A stretch of 64,000 bases of DNA from contig JAJXTV010000020.1 in NCBI GenBank assembly GCA_021783515.1, positions 1 through 64,000 of the forward strand, written 5' to 3'. This document shows, in pieces, positions 8,793 to 18,302 of the stretch (position 1 is the first letter of the stretch; each line of letters begins with the position of its first letter). The position numbers and the translations under genes are program-made. This stretch comes from Nitrospirota bacterium (GTDB lineage: Bacteria; Nitrospirota; Thermodesulfovibrionia; Thermodesulfovibrionales; UBA6898). The notes under the pieces were generated by a model. The model saw only the letters and a program-made list of their open reading frames with translations. It made no database searches and was not told the DNA's origin.

Positions 8793-9560
8793 GTGAAAAC
8801 CTTCAGATATGCATCCGCAGTCCTCGCTGTCCTTCTGCTCTTCTCCTGTGCGGGGAAGCCGACGGTGAAGCCCGACGAGGGATTCAACGCCGAGAGACTC
8901 TTTGCGAAGGCGAACAAGCTGCTCGACGACAAGGATTACACCGAGGCGCGGGCGATCCTTCTGGAGATTCGCAACCGGGACCTGTCGAAAAAATTCGCCC
9001 CCCTGGCCCAACTCAGGCTTGCCGACTCGTATGTGAAGGAAGACGATACGGAAAAGGCGGTCGCGGAGTACCGCAGGTTCCTCGATATGTACCCCGACCA
9101 CCGCCATGCCGCTTACGCCCAGTACCAGATCGCGATGATCTACTTCAACCAGATAGAGAGCCCCGAGAGGGGTTACAGCGGCGCGGCCGCCGCGCTTGCA
9201 GAGTTCCAAAAACTGAAGCGTGACTTCCCCCGGAACCCTTACAAGGACCTGATCGATATCAGGATGGAAAAATGCCGCAACGTGATGGGGGATTACGAAT
9301 TCATGGTCGGCGAATTCTATATGCACAAGGAGTCGTATCATGCGGCTATCGAGCGGTTCGAGGGGCTGTTGAAGAACTTCCCTGACTATAAGAAGCCCGA
9401 GAAGGTCCTGTGGAACCTCGCCCTTTCCTACCGGAAGATCGGGGAGAAGGAAAAATCCCGCGAATACCTGAACCGTTTGGTCGAAAAGTTTCCTGCCAGC
9501 GCCTTTGCCTCAGCCGCCAGAAAAGAGCTTTCCTCACTTCAGGCGGGAAGCGGCAAGTAA
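8793..9560 (+). CDS. BamD-like TPR lipoprotein
   Basis: The 255 residues begin with a lipoprotein signal ending in LLFSC (Cys at 19). Tetratricopeptide-type helical repeats follow: KDYTEARAILLEI, DDTEKAVAEYRRFLDMYPDH, ESYHAAIERFEGLLKNFPDY and KSREYLNRLVEKFPAS. Length and arrangement match BamD (YfiO), the essential lipoprotein of the outer-membrane beta-barrel assembly machine. A YbgF/CpoB-like role is the main alternative. The start is GTG with AAAGG almost touching it, so translation initiation may be weak. It is transcribed divergently from the radical SAM gene. Confidence 0.82.
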   Translation: MKTFRYASAVLAVLLLFSCAGKPTVKPDEGFNAERLFAKANKLLDDKDYTEARAILLEIRNRDLSKKFAPLAQLRLADSYVKEDDTEKAVAEYRRFLDMYPDHRHAAYAQYQIAMIYFNQIESPERGYSGAAAALAEFQKLKRDFPRNPYKDLIDIRMEKCRNVMGDYEFMVGEFYMHKESYHAAIERFEGLLKNFPDYKKPEKVLWNLALSYRKIGEKEKSREYLNRLVEKFPASAFASAARKELSSLQAGSGK

Positions 9561-9575
9561 GCCGGCGTCCCCCTC

Positions 9576-10211
9576 GTGCGTTACTATCCGGTATTCCTGG
9601 ACCTCAAAGACAAGAGGGCGGTCGTTGTCGGGGGGGGGAAGGTCGCAGAGAGAAAGATATCGGGGCTTCTCAGGGCCGGCGCGGCCGTTACGGTCATCTC
9701 TCCCTCCCTCACGTCCGGCCTTCAGAAGACGCTGTCGAGAAAGAAAATCACCTACCGGGGCAGGCCATATCGGCGGGGCGACCTCAAAGGGGCGTTCCTT
9801 GTCGTCGCGGCGACCGACTCGCCCGAGACGAACAGGAGGGTCTCGAAAGACGCTCCCGGCCTCGTCAACGTGGTGGACGTACCTTCGGAATGCAATTTTA
9901 TCGCGCCTTCGGTCGTTCGGAGGGGGCCTCTTTTGCTGGCGATATCGACGAGCGGGACGAGTCCGGCCTTTGCACGGACGCTGAGAAGAGAACTCGAGAA
10001 GGAATACGGCCCCGAGTTCACGGAATACCTGGGGTTCGTGAAAAAGGTGAGGGCGAAGGCGATGACCGCTATCCCGGAGAAGGACCGGCGGGAGGCCTTT
10101 CTGAAAGGGCTGGCGTCGGAGCAGATACTGAAGTCGCTCAGATCCAGGGGGCTGCAGACGGTGAAGGAAACCGTTTTGGGCAGGATGAAGAGACTGACCG
10201 CTTCCCGCTGA
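9576..10211 (+). CDS. Precorrin-2 dehydrogenase / sirohydrochlorin ferrochelatase
   Basis: This 211-residue protein matches the N-terminal half of CysG, or free-standing SirC/Met8. The NAD-binding GxGxxx motif is in [12 protein letters not shown]. The conserved region [29 protein letters not shown], read in pieces, contains the catalytic aspartate (VVDVP) and the phosphate-binding STSGTSPA. It would oxidise precorrin-2 to sirohydrochlorin for siroheme, and perhaps for B12 or haem d1. It starts with GTG 15 bases after the BamD-like gene. The other tetrapyrrole genes (hemA, hemC) lie about 4 kb downstream on the opposite strand. Confidence 0.92.
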   Translation: MRYYPVFLDLKDKRAVVVGGGKVAERKISGLLRAGAAVTVISPSLTSGLQKTLSRKKITYRGRPYRRGDLKGAFLVVAATDSPETNRRVSKDAPGLVNVVDVPSECNFIAPSVVRRGPLLLAISTSGTSPAFARTLRRELEKEYGPEFTEYLGFVKKVRAKAMTAIPEKDRREAFLKGLASEQILKSLRSRGLQTVKETVLGRMKRLTASR

Positions 10212-10278
10212 CGCTTTCCGCTGTTTTCCGTTCCAGGCCGTATTGAAAAAAACCGCCGCATATGGTAACCTTGTTATC

Positions 10279-10307
10279 TTGACAGGCCGCATTTTGCGGG
10301 CTGTAAC
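10279..10307 (+). promoter_or_regulatory. rpsB operon promoter
   Basis: A perfect -35 (TTGACA, 10279-10284) is followed by a 17-base spacer and a -10 TGTAAC (10302-10307). The spacer and -10 carry an imperfect inverted repeat (ACAGGCCGCA / TGCGGGCTGT) that could be an operator or chance. Confidence 0.8.
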
Positions 10308-10323
10308 TACACACGCCGGCTAC

Positions 10324-10359
10324 GTCCTGCCGGATGGTCCCGAAAGGGTCCGACAGGAC
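10324..10359 (+). promoter_or_regulatory. rpsB leader hairpin
   Basis: The rpsB 5' leader folds into a layered hairpin. GTCCTG pairs with CAGGAC, CGGA with TCCG, and an inner CCC-GAAA-GGG stem carries a GNRA-type tetraloop. It ends about 30 bases before the rpsB start. In other bacteria S2 represses its own rpsB-tsf leader; a similar role here is inference. Confidence 0.55.
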
Positions 10360-10389
10360 AGGCGGAGGAAAAACCACAGGAGGCTCACA

Positions 10390-11154
10390 ATGGTAGTTTC
10401 AATGAAGGAATTGCTTGAGGCCGGAGTGCATTTCGGCCATCAGGTGAAGAGATGGAACCCGAAGATGAAGAAGTATATCTTCGGAGAAAGAAACGGCATC
10501 TACATTATCGATCTCCAGAAGACGCTGAAGGGCCTTGAAGAGGCTTATAACTTCGTCAGGGACGTCTCTTCCACGGGGGCAGAGGTGCTCTTCGTCGGCA
10601 CGAAAAAACAGGCCCAGGACGCGGTGGCCGAAGAGGCGAAGAAGGCCTCCGCCTTCTTTGTCAACCAGAGGTGGCTGGGCGGCATGCTGACGAACTTCAC
10701 CACCGTCAAGAAGAGCATCGAAAGGCTGAAGAAGATCGAGGCGATGCGGGAGGACGGCACGATGAGCCTTCTTCCGAAGAGGGAGGCCTCGGCGCTCGAA
10801 AAGGAACGGACGAAGCTCGATAAGAACCTTTCGGGAATCAAGGACATGAAAGGGCTTCCGGGGGCGATGTTCGTCATCGATCCCAAGAAAGAGCGGATCG
10901 CTATCGCAGAGGCGAGGAGACTGTCGATCCCGATCGTGGCGGTCGTCGACACAAACTGCGACCCCGATGAAATAGACTACGTCATACCCGGCAACGACGA
11001 CGCGATCCGGGCTATCAAGCTGCTGACCTCGAAGATCGCCAATGCGACCCTCGAAGGCAGGGCGGCGCTGACGAAGGAGATTGAGCAGGAGGCGGAGAAG
11101 GCGCAGGCCGAGGAGAAGATCCAGGGCGAGGCGGTCCAGGAGGTAACGGAATGA
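10390..11154 (+). CDS. rpsB: 30S ribosomal protein S2
   Basis: 254 residues with the S2 signatures [19 protein letters not shown] near the start and [14 protein letters not shown] in the middle, then [14 protein letters not shown]. It is a component of the small ribosomal subunit needed for S1 binding. The ATG at 10390 is fixed by CACAGGAGGCTCACA upstream; the open frame extends further 5' but that part is the leader. The C-terminus is Glu/Ala-rich. The stop codon overlaps the tsf start (ATGA), giving translational coupling. Confidence 0.98.
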   Translation: MVVSMKELLEAGVHFGHQVKRWNPKMKKYIFGERNGIYIIDLQKTLKGLEEAYNFVRDVSSTGAEVLFVGTKKQAQDAVAEEAKKASAFFVNQRWLGGMLTNFTTVKKSIERLKKIEAMREDGTMSLLPKREASALEKERTKLDKNLSGIKDMKGLPGAMFVIDPKKERIAIAEARRLSIPIVAVVDTNCDPDEIDYVIPGNDDAIRAIKLLTSKIANATLEGRAALTKEIEQEAEKAQAEEKIQGEAVQEVTE

Positions 11155-11771
11155 CGACGATATCGGCTGATGCGGTAAAGGACCTCAGGGAAAAGACCGG
11201 CGCAGGGATGATGGAATGCAAGAAGGCGCTCGTCGAAAGCGGGGGCGACTTCGAGAAGGCGGTCGACCTTCTCAGGCAGAAAGGGCTTGCGACCGCCGCG
11301 AAGAAGGCGGGGCGCACGGCGACGGAAGGCATGATCGGCTCCTACATCCATATGGACAAGATCGGCGTCATGATAGAGGTGAACTGCGAGACGGACTTCG
11401 TAGCGAGGACGGACGACTTCAGGGAGATGGTCAAGGACGTGGCGATGCATATCGCGGCGGCCAACCCGACCTATCTTTCGAGGGAAGATGTGCCCGCCGA
11501 CGTTATCGATAGAGAAAAGGAGATTTACCGGGCGCAGGTGACGAACAAGCCGGCGCAGGTTGTCGAAAAGATCGTCGAGGGGAAACTCGAGAAGTTCTTC
11601 TCCGACACCTGCCTGCTCGAGCAGATCTTCGTGAAGGACCCCGATCAGAAGAAGAAGATCAAGGACCTCATCACCGAGAAGGTCGCGAAGCTCGGCGAAA
11701 ACCTCATCGTGAGAAGATTTGCGCGCTTCCAGCTCGGCGAGACGCAGCCGTCAGCTCCGAAGGCCTGCTGA
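11151..11771 (+). CDS. tsf: Elongation factor Ts
   Basis: A 206-residue short form of EF-Ts, the guanine nucleotide exchange factor for EF-Tu. The N-terminal UBA-like domain ([16 protein letters not shown]) is followed by the exchange core with [10 protein letters not shown]-type sequence ([13 protein letters not shown]). It lacks the second coiled domain of the E. coli protein, as is common in thermophiles and many anaerobes. The C-terminal [11 protein letters not shown]...GENLIVRRF part is complete. It overlaps rpsB by four bases. Confidence 0.98.
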   Translation: MTTISADAVKDLREKTGAGMMECKKALVESGGDFEKAVDLLRQKGLATAAKKAGRTATEGMIGSYIHMDKIGVMIEVNCETDFVARTDDFREMVKDVAMHIAAANPTYLSREDVPADVIDREKEIYRAQVTNKPAQVVEKIVEGKLEKFFSDTCLLEQIFVKDPDQKKKIKDLITEKVAKLGENLIVRRFARFQLGETQPSAPKAC

Positions 11772-13050
<1,279 letters not shown>

Positions 13051-13052
13051 TG

Positions 13053-13190
13053 ATGAACAGCAACTTTATGCTCAAGGTGGAAGACGCCAAGCTTCCCGAT
13101 ATCCAGAAAGCGCTTCAGCAGGCAGGCATCAAGGTCAGAAGCATCATCGAAGTCCACAAAGAGGAACAGAAAACAGAAGAAGCGAAATAA
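13053..13190 (+). CDS. Unrecognised 45-residue protein
   Basis: The protein is MNSNFMLKVEDAKLPDIQKA followed by LQQAGIKVRSIIEVHKEEQ and a short Lys/Glu tail. It looks like a single beta-alpha-beta fold. Three ATGs stand in a row (13047, 13050, 13053). GGAGG at 13041-13045 spaces best with the third, so I chose 13053. The gene follows frr immediately (an ATG overlaps the frr stop) and its TAA overlaps the ATG of the DksA-like gene (TAATG). Such double coupling in a ribosomal operon argues strongly for a real, translated gene. I do not recognise the family. Confidence 0.72.
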   Translation: MNSNFMLKVEDAKLPDIQKALQQAGIKVRSIIEVHKEEQKTEEAK

Positions 13191-13834
13191 TGGCTGCTCG
13201 TACGAAACAGAAGGCCCCGGCGAAGAAACCGACGGGGACCGTTCGTGCGGGGAAGGCAACCGCGGGAAGGACTGTCGGCGGCTCATCCGGAAAGAAGACA
13301 CTACGAGGCTCTAACGTGACGAAACCTACTACGAAGAAGACGACAGCGGCAGGCAAATCGGCGGGCAGGAAACCGACGGCGGGGAAAAAGACGCCCGCGG
13401 CGGCGAAATCCGCAAAGAAAGCGTCGCCGGCAGCAAAGACGAAGGGCGAGGGGGACAGGCTGCAGGAGCTCCGGAAGCTACTGATCGGGAAGAAGGAAGC
13501 GATCGTCCGCGAGGCGAAAAATGAGATCGCCAAGTACATCAGCGGCGAGAACCGGCAGCTGGTCGAGACGGCGCTCGACGAGGGAGACTGGGCGGTGGTC
13601 GACATTTCAGAGGATATCAACCTCCGGATGCTCGCGGCGCACCGCAGGTCGCTGCATGATATCGACGAATCACTGAGGAAGATCAAAGAGGGGTCATACG
13701 GCATCTGCGAGGAGTGCGGGGAAGAGATCGCGCAAAAGAGATTGCAGGTGCTTCCGACGGCTACGCTCTGTGTCACCTGTCAGGGGCTCAAGGAACGGCT
13801 CGAGGCTATCGAGAAGGAAGAGCCGGCGGTCTGA
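13190..13834 (+). CDS. DksA/TraR zinc-finger protein with H1-like N-terminus
   Basis: Two unlike parts make up its 214 residues. Residues 1-85 are a low-complexity tail rich in Lys, Ala, Thr, Gly and Pro (repeats of the AAKKPT / KKTTAAGKS kind) resembling histone H1 tails. Residues 90-210 form a DksA/TraR domain with a coiled coil (DRLQELRKLLIGKKEAIV) and a zinc finger, CEECG ... CVTCQ. The domain usually acts on RNA polymerase through the secondary channel. The coiled-coil tip lacks the DxxDxA motif of DksA. The tail suggests additional DNA or RNA binding. It is the last gene of the rpsB operon. Confidence 0.88.
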   Translation: MAARTKQKAPAKKPTGTVRAGKATAGRTVGGSSGKKTLRGSNVTKPTTKKTTAAGKSAGRKPTAGKKTPAAAKSAKKASPAAKTKGEGDRLQELRKLLIGKKEAIVREAKNEIAKYISGENRQLVETALDEGDWAVVDISEDINLRMLAAHRRSLHDIDESLRKIKEGSYGICEECGEEIAQKRLQVLPTATLCVTCQGLKERLEAIEKEEPAV

Positions 13835-13855
13835 GTCCGGCGGTTCCCTCCCCGC

Positions 13856-14824
13856 CTATGGAGGGTCGATCTGGTTGATGCATCTGCCGTAGACCTCGGC
13901 GAGTATCTTGTCCGCCCCGCGCGAAAGAAGGTCCCCGGCGAGACCGGTCCCGAGAGTTTCGGCGTCTTTCCTGTCGCCTTCCGCATGCGCCCTGACGATC
14001 CTGTCGCCCGAAACGCTGCCGACAAGCCCGTCGATGACGATCTTTCCTCCCTCTATCCGTGCATGCGCCGCGATCGGCACCTGACATCCCCCTTCGAGCC
14101 GTTTCAGACAGGCCCTTTCCGCCCTTACGCACACGGAGGTATCGGCATGGTTGAGAGGGGCGATAAGGTCATTTATGAACGCGTCTCCGGTTCTGCATTC
14201 TATCCCGACGGCGCCCTGGCCGATCGCCGGAAGACTCGTCCCCGGTGAAATCACCTCAGTGATGCGGTCCGCCCAGCCGAGTCTCTTGACGCCGGCTGCA
14301 GCGAGGATGATCGCGTCGAACTGCCCCTCGTCGAGTTTCCTCAATCTCGTATCAAGGTTGCCGCGAAGCTGAACGATCTTGAGGTCGGGCCGGAAGCTCA
14401 GGAGCTGGCAGGCCCTCCTGAGGCTGCTTGTGCCGACCGCAGCGCCGATCGGGAGGTCCGAGAAGCCTGCGATCCTGAACCGGCCGTCCTGCATCTGTGC
14501 GAGAAAGGCATCACGCGGGTCTTCCCGCTCGCAGATCACGGCGAGATGAAGCCCTTCCGGAAATTCAGTCGGCACGTCCTTCATGCTGTGGACCGCAAGG
14601 TCCGCTTCTCCCCGGAGGAGCGCCTCCTCGATCTCCTTCACGAAGAGCCCTTTGCCCCCCACCTGTGCAAGCGGGACGTCGAGGATCTTGTCCCCGGTCG
14701 TCTTGATCTTGTTCAGCTCCACTTCGAGGCCGGGATTCCTTTTTTGGAGCTGGGACTTAACCCATTCGGCCTGCCAGAGGGCAAGCTTGCTGCCGCGGGT
14801 GCCGATGATAACCTTATTTTTCAT
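13856..14824 (-). CDS. hemC: Porphobilinogen deaminase
   Basis: 322 residues of hydroxymethylbilane synthase, which joins four porphobilinogens in tetrapyrrole synthesis. The N-terminus IGTRGSKLALWQAEWV, the active-site aspartate in HSMKDVPTEF, the arginines in GTSSLRRACQL and LRGNLDTRLRKL, and the dipyrromethane cofactor cysteine in RLEGGCQVPIAAHA are all present. The C-terminal domain is complete. A GGAGGA lies about 12 bases upstream of the start. It follows hemA by 42 bases in the ccsA-hemA-hemC run. Confidence 0.98.
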   Translation of the reverse strand: MKNKVIIGTRGSKLALWQAEWVKSQLQKRNPGLEVELNKIKTTGDKILDVPLAQVGGKGLFVKEIEEALLRGEADLAVHSMKDVPTEFPEGLHLAVICEREDPRDAFLAQMQDGRFRIAGFSDLPIGAAVGTSSLRRACQLLSFRPDLKIVQLRGNLDTRLRKLDEGQFDAIILAAAGVKRLGWADRITEVISPGTSLPAIGQGAVGIECRTGDAFINDLIAPLNHADTSVCVRAERACLKRLEGGCQVPIAAHARIEGGKIVIDGLVGSVSGDRIVRAHAEGDRKDAETLGTGLAGDLLSRGADKILAEVYGRCINQIDPP

Positions 14825-14866
14825 GAGATATAAAAATCCTCCGGTCTGACGGACTTCAGGGGTCTG

Positions 14867-16135
14867 CTACTCCTCTTCCCCATTGATCCCGTAGAGTTTC
14901 TTGATCATCGCAATCAGCTCGTCGCGGTCTTCCGTGTCCTCTTTCAGCGCGACCGTCGGGGGATGGACAAGCTTGTTGATGATCGCAGTCGCCATATATT
15001 CCACCGCCTTCAGCTTTTCTTCGTCAAGGCCCGGCAGCCGGCCCTTCAGCTTTTCGATCTCTTCCGTCTTGATCTCCTCGGCCTTCTGCCTGAGGGCGAC
15101 GATCGTCGGGACCGACTGAAGAGAAGACATCCACCTGAGGAATTTATCCACTTCCTCGTCGATGATCTTTTCGGCCTTTTCGGCCTCCAACTTCCTGCCG
15201 TGTATATTCGTGTCGACCACCTCCTGCAGGTCGTCGACGTCGTAGAGGTATACATTGTCGAGCTTGTTGATCTCGGGATCGATATTTCTCGGCACCGAGA
15301 TGTCGATGATAAAGACCGGCCTGTGTTTCCGCTCCTTCATCACTTTATGCATCTGCTCCTTATTAAGGACGTATGTCGGAGCTCCGGTCGAGCAGATGAT
15401 GATATCGGCATGCACCAGCTCATGGAGGAAGTCTTCGAACTTCACCGGCCTGCCGTTGAATTCCTGCGCGAGCTCGCAGCCCCTCGCATATGTTCGGTTG
15501 ACGACCATGACGTCCTTTACGCCGTTGTTCATGAGGTGACGTGCCGCCAGCTCGGCCATCTCTCCGGCCCCCAGCAGCATGAAGGATTTGCCGGCGAGGT
15601 CGGTAAAGATCTTCCTGGCGAGCTCCACCGCGGCGAAACTGATCGATACCGCGTTTTCGGCGATCTTTGTTTCGGTCCTCACCCTCTTGGCGGTCGAAAT
15701 CGCCTTCTTCATCAGCTTGTTCAGCAGGACCCCGGTCGTCTTCTTGCCGAGTGCGAAGTCGAAGGCGTCCTTGATCTGTCCGAGGATCTGCGGCTCTCCC
15801 ACAACCATAGAATCGAGGCTCGAAGATACCCGAAAGACATGCCTCACCGCCTCCTCGCCGTTATGGACGAAGAGCGCTTTTTCAAACTCGGTCCTCGCCA
15901 GCCCGTGGAACGACGAGAGGAAGTCCTTGATATGGTCGGCCGCGGCCGGGGTGTTATGGACGCAGGTATAGAGCTCGACCCTGTTACAGGTCGACAGCAC
16001 CGCCGCCTCCCTCACCCCGGGCAGCTTCCTGAGCGCAAAGATCCCTTCTTCGAGTTTCGGCCCGTTAAACGCGAGCTTTTCCCTGATCTCGACGCTCGCG
16101 GTTTTATGGTTGACTCCTAATACGAGGACCTTCAT
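14867..16135 (-). CDS. hemA: Glutamyl-tRNA reductase
   Basis: 422 residues, full length for bacterial GluTR, which reduces Glu-tRNA to glutamate-1-semialdehyde in the first step of the C5 haem route. The catalytic cysteine is in LSTCNRVELYT. HVFRVSSSLDSMVVGEPQILGQ, read in parts, is the substrate-binding region. GAGEMAELAARHL is the NADPH site and DISVPRNIDP is also conserved. The C-terminal dimerisation helix is present. The start codon overlaps the ccsA stop. With ccsA and hemC it links haem synthesis to cytochrome c maturation. Confidence 0.98.
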   Translation of the reverse strand: MKVLVLGVNHKTASVEIREKLAFNGPKLEEGIFALRKLPGVREAAVLSTCNRVELYTCVHNTPAAADHIKDFLSSFHGLARTEFEKALFVHNGEEAVRHVFRVSSSLDSMVVGEPQILGQIKDAFDFALGKKTTGVLLNKLMKKAISTAKRVRTETKIAENAVSISFAAVELARKIFTDLAGKSFMLLGAGEMAELAARHLMNNGVKDVMVVNRTYARGCELAQEFNGRPVKFEDFLHELVHADIIICSTGAPTYVLNKEQMHKVMKERKHRPVFIIDISVPRNIDPEINKLDNVYLYDVDDLQEVVDTNIHGRKLEAEKAEKIIDEEVDKFLRWMSSLQSVPTIVALRQKAEEIKTEEIEKLKGRLPGLDEEKLKAVEYMATAIINKLVHPPTVALKEDTEDRDELIAMIKKLYGINGEEE

Positions 16136-16953
16136 CAGAATATGTGCTTGCTCTTAAGAATGAAGTTTACTCCGAAGAAGGTGAAAAGAACGACGAGAAA
16201 GCCGAGGATCGAAAGGATCGCGGCGCGCTTTCCCCTCCAGCCGCCGATAAGCCTCACATGGAGGACGACGGCGTAGATGAACCAGGTGATCAGCGACCAG
16301 ACCTCTTTCGGGTCCCATCTCCAGTAGCTGCCCCACGCGCTTTCGGCCCAGAGTGCCCCGGTGATGATCGCAAGGGTCAGAAGCGGGAACCCGATCGTGA
16401 TCAGACGGTAATTTATCTCATCGAGGATCTGGAGGCTCGGCAGCCTCTGAAACAACCCTCCCAGGTGCTTCGATTTGACATAATGCTCCTGAAGGAGATA
16501 CATGATCCCGACACCGAAGGCCATCGCAAAAGCGGCGTCGCCGAGGAAAGCCAGCACCGTATGGACCCCGAGCCAGTAGCTCTGGAGCACCGGGGCCAGG
16601 GGCTCCATCTTGCGCGGCAGCATCGAGGACGAGAGCATCACGAGGAATACGATCGGCATGATAAACGACCCGAGAAGGCCGATCTTATAGCGGTATTCGA
16701 GAAACAGAAAGATCAGCACGATGCACCAGGCGAAGAACGAAGAAGCCTCATGCAGGTTCGCGATGGGGATATGCCCGGATATCACGTAGCGCGCAACGAC
16801 GTTGGAGGTATGAAGGAGAAAGCCGATGACCGCCAGCGCGATCATGATCCTCGAGCTCGTCTTTGTACTCTTAAAAAGCTCGAGCACGCTGACGATCGAA
16901 GCAGCGAAATAAAACGTGAGCGCGAATTCGAAAAGATAGATCTCTATTCCCAT
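16135..16953 (-). CDS. ccsA: Cytochrome c assembly protein CcsA/ResC type (HemX-like)
   Basis: An integral membrane protein of 272 residues with about eight hydrophobic segments. The haem-handling tryptophan-rich motif WGSYWRWDPKEVW lies near residue 215, with flanking histidines in segments such as LHEASSFF and LLHTSN. It belongs to the system II (CcsA/CcsB) haem-delivery family and to the related HemX proteins found beside hemA. The many CXXCH cytochromes of this window need such a machine. CcsB/ResB is not in the window. The ATG overlaps the stop of the 56-residue gene upstream. Confidence 0.93.
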   Translation of the reverse strand: MGIEIYLFEFALTFYFAASIVSVLELFKSTKTSSRIMIALAVIGFLLHTSNVVARYVISGHIPIANLHEASSFFAWCIVLIFLFLEYRYKIGLLGSFIMPIVFLVMLSSSMLPRKMEPLAPVLQSYWLGVHTVLAFLGDAAFAMAFGVGIMYLLQEHYVKSKHLGGLFQRLPSLQILDEINYRLITIGFPLLTLAIITGALWAESAWGSYWRWDPKEVWSLITWFIYAVVLHVRLIGGWRGKRAAILSILGFLVVLFTFFGVNFILKSKHIF

Positions 16954-17123
16954 CAGAAGCAGCCGAGCTGACAGTTCTTGATCCTGATACCGAGTTCATC
17001 GGCGGCAGCGCCGACCTCCTCGTAGGAAAAGCCGAGTTCTTCGGCCAGCTTCCTCGCAGCGGCGCAGGCGAGTTTCCCGTCCACCGTCTTCTTCAGCATC
17101 TCTTCCTTAAGCTCTTCTTTCAT
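16953..17123 (-). CDS. Conserved-looking 56-residue protein ending CQLGCF
   Basis: The protein begins MKEELKEEMLKKTVDGKLAC and continues as a small helical, helix-turn-helix-like domain (AARKLAEELGFSYEEVGAAA). It ends NCQLGCF, with three cysteines in all. Its stop codon overlaps the ccsA start (TGATG), so the two are translationally coupled. From memory, similar short proteins ending in CQLGCF occur in anaerobic delta-proteobacteria and Nitrospirota, but I cannot verify this here. The cysteines suggest a metal, haem or redox role beside the cytochrome assembly genes. This is inference only. Confidence 0.78.
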   Translation of the reverse strand: MKEELKEEMLKKTVDGKLACAAARKLAEELGFSYEEVGAAADELGIRIKNCQLGCF

Positions 17124-17240
17124 ATACCGACGTCAAGATTGATTGAAAAACACGGACTTCCGGCGCTTTGATCGCCGCCAGACCGAATGTAATTTTACTA
17201 TATCGGTGGCCAAAAACACAATTGAAGGGGCGGGATGCCG

Positions 17241-18257
17241 TCAGTAGCCGACCGGCCCGCCGGATTCGAACAGTGACTCTGCAATGCCGGCATCATCGAA
17301 ATCGATCGGCCGGGGCATCGAGACCGTTGTGGACTTTAAGACAGGAGAGAATCCTTCAGCGAGGCCGGGCCCTATCTCGACCGCCACCTCCCTGCCGGGC
17401 ATCCCGATATCGAAAAAGCCGCATCCGATCCTGCCGCCCAGCGGCAGATCGAAAGACCTCCCTGCAGGAACCCCGGATTTACGATGCGCCGTCACGTCTC
17501 TCACCCGCATGGCGACCGGCGTATCCGCGGCAGGCAGGTCCTCTTTCTTAATTTCCCAGTCGACGAATATTACGTTGGGGTCCACCGGCATGAGGATCAC
17601 CTCGCTCTCCCCGTATTCTTCAGGCAGTTTTCTCCGGGCAACAACCGGGAGCGACAGCGCGGCCTTCGGTCGTGAGGTCTTCTTCGCAGAAGCAGGGGCA
17701 GCCTTCTTTGCCGACTTCGCAACGGCCGGCGCAATAGCGGCGCCAGCGGGTTTTGTCTTGCCCCCGGAGGCCGTTTTCGCCCCCGTCTTCGGCGGGACCT
17801 TTTTCCCGGCAGAAGCGCGGACAGCCGGCTTACGGGCAGACGTGGCCGGTCCTTTGCCGGCACGATCACGAGCGACAGCCCGGGAGTCCTGCATTGCCGC
17901 CGATACCGGGGATGACATACGGGCCGCCTTCTGCGGCTCTTTTCCGGTCTTTTTCGGGGCGGCAGCAACAGCCGAGGTCTTTGCCGAAGGCAAAGATTTT
18001 CTCGCGGTCTTCGGCAGATCCTTCGCCGTTTTTGTTTTCGGGGATGTTATTTTTGTTTTTGCCCCGGATTTCGCAGGGGCCTTTGCCGCCGACTTCGTCG
18101 TCGTTTTCTTCACCGCGGCCGCCCGCGGAGTCCGAGTGATTTTCTTTTCTTCCTTCGCAGACGCCGTCTTTGACGACCCGGACTTTTTCACAGCCGGGCG
18201 CTCTTCTGCCGCATGTTGTTTCGCCGCGGCGATCTTTTTTGCTGCAGGCTTACCCAT
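17241..18257 (-). CDS. DUF4912 protein with long Lys/Ala/Pro-rich N-terminus
   Basis: In this 338-residue protein, residues 1-210 are low-complexity, rich in Lys, Ala, Ser, Thr and Pro, similar in composition to histone H1 tails. Residues 215-330 form a DUF4912 domain, recognised by the strand VILMPVDPNVIFVDWEI and by later MRVRDVT and EIGPG. DUF4912 proteins have no established function; some genomes place them with glycogen or polysaccharide genes. The basic tail suggests a nucleic-acid or polyanion partner. The gene lies 45 bases downstream of nothing on its own strand except polA, whose stop codon is at 18303 on the far side. It is a separate unit from the ccsA run. Confidence 0.8.
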   Translation of the reverse strand: MGKPAAKKIAAAKQHAAEERPAVKKSGSSKTASAKEEKKITRTPRAAAVKKTTTKSAAKAPAKSGAKTKITSPKTKTAKDLPKTARKSLPSAKTSAVAAAPKKTGKEPQKAARMSSPVSAAMQDSRAVARDRAGKGPATSARKPAVRASAGKKVPPKTGAKTASGGKTKPAGAAIAPAVAKSAKKAAPASAKKTSRPKAALSLPVVARRKLPEEYGESEVILMPVDPNVIFVDWEIKKEDLPAADTPVAMRVRDVTAHRKSGVPAGRSFDLPLGGRIGCGFFDIGMPGREVAVEIGPGLAEGFSPVLKSTTVSMPRPIDFDDAGIAESLFESGGPVGY

Positions 18258-18302
18258 AATATAGACGTTATTCTACCAGATAAGGAGGGCTCTAATACAC
18301 CC

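Noticed and set aside
17255-17285. GGATTCGAAC, resembling a tRNA T-arm
   Set aside because: It is inside the DUF4912 coding region and no acceptor stem or anticodon arm can be placed around it.
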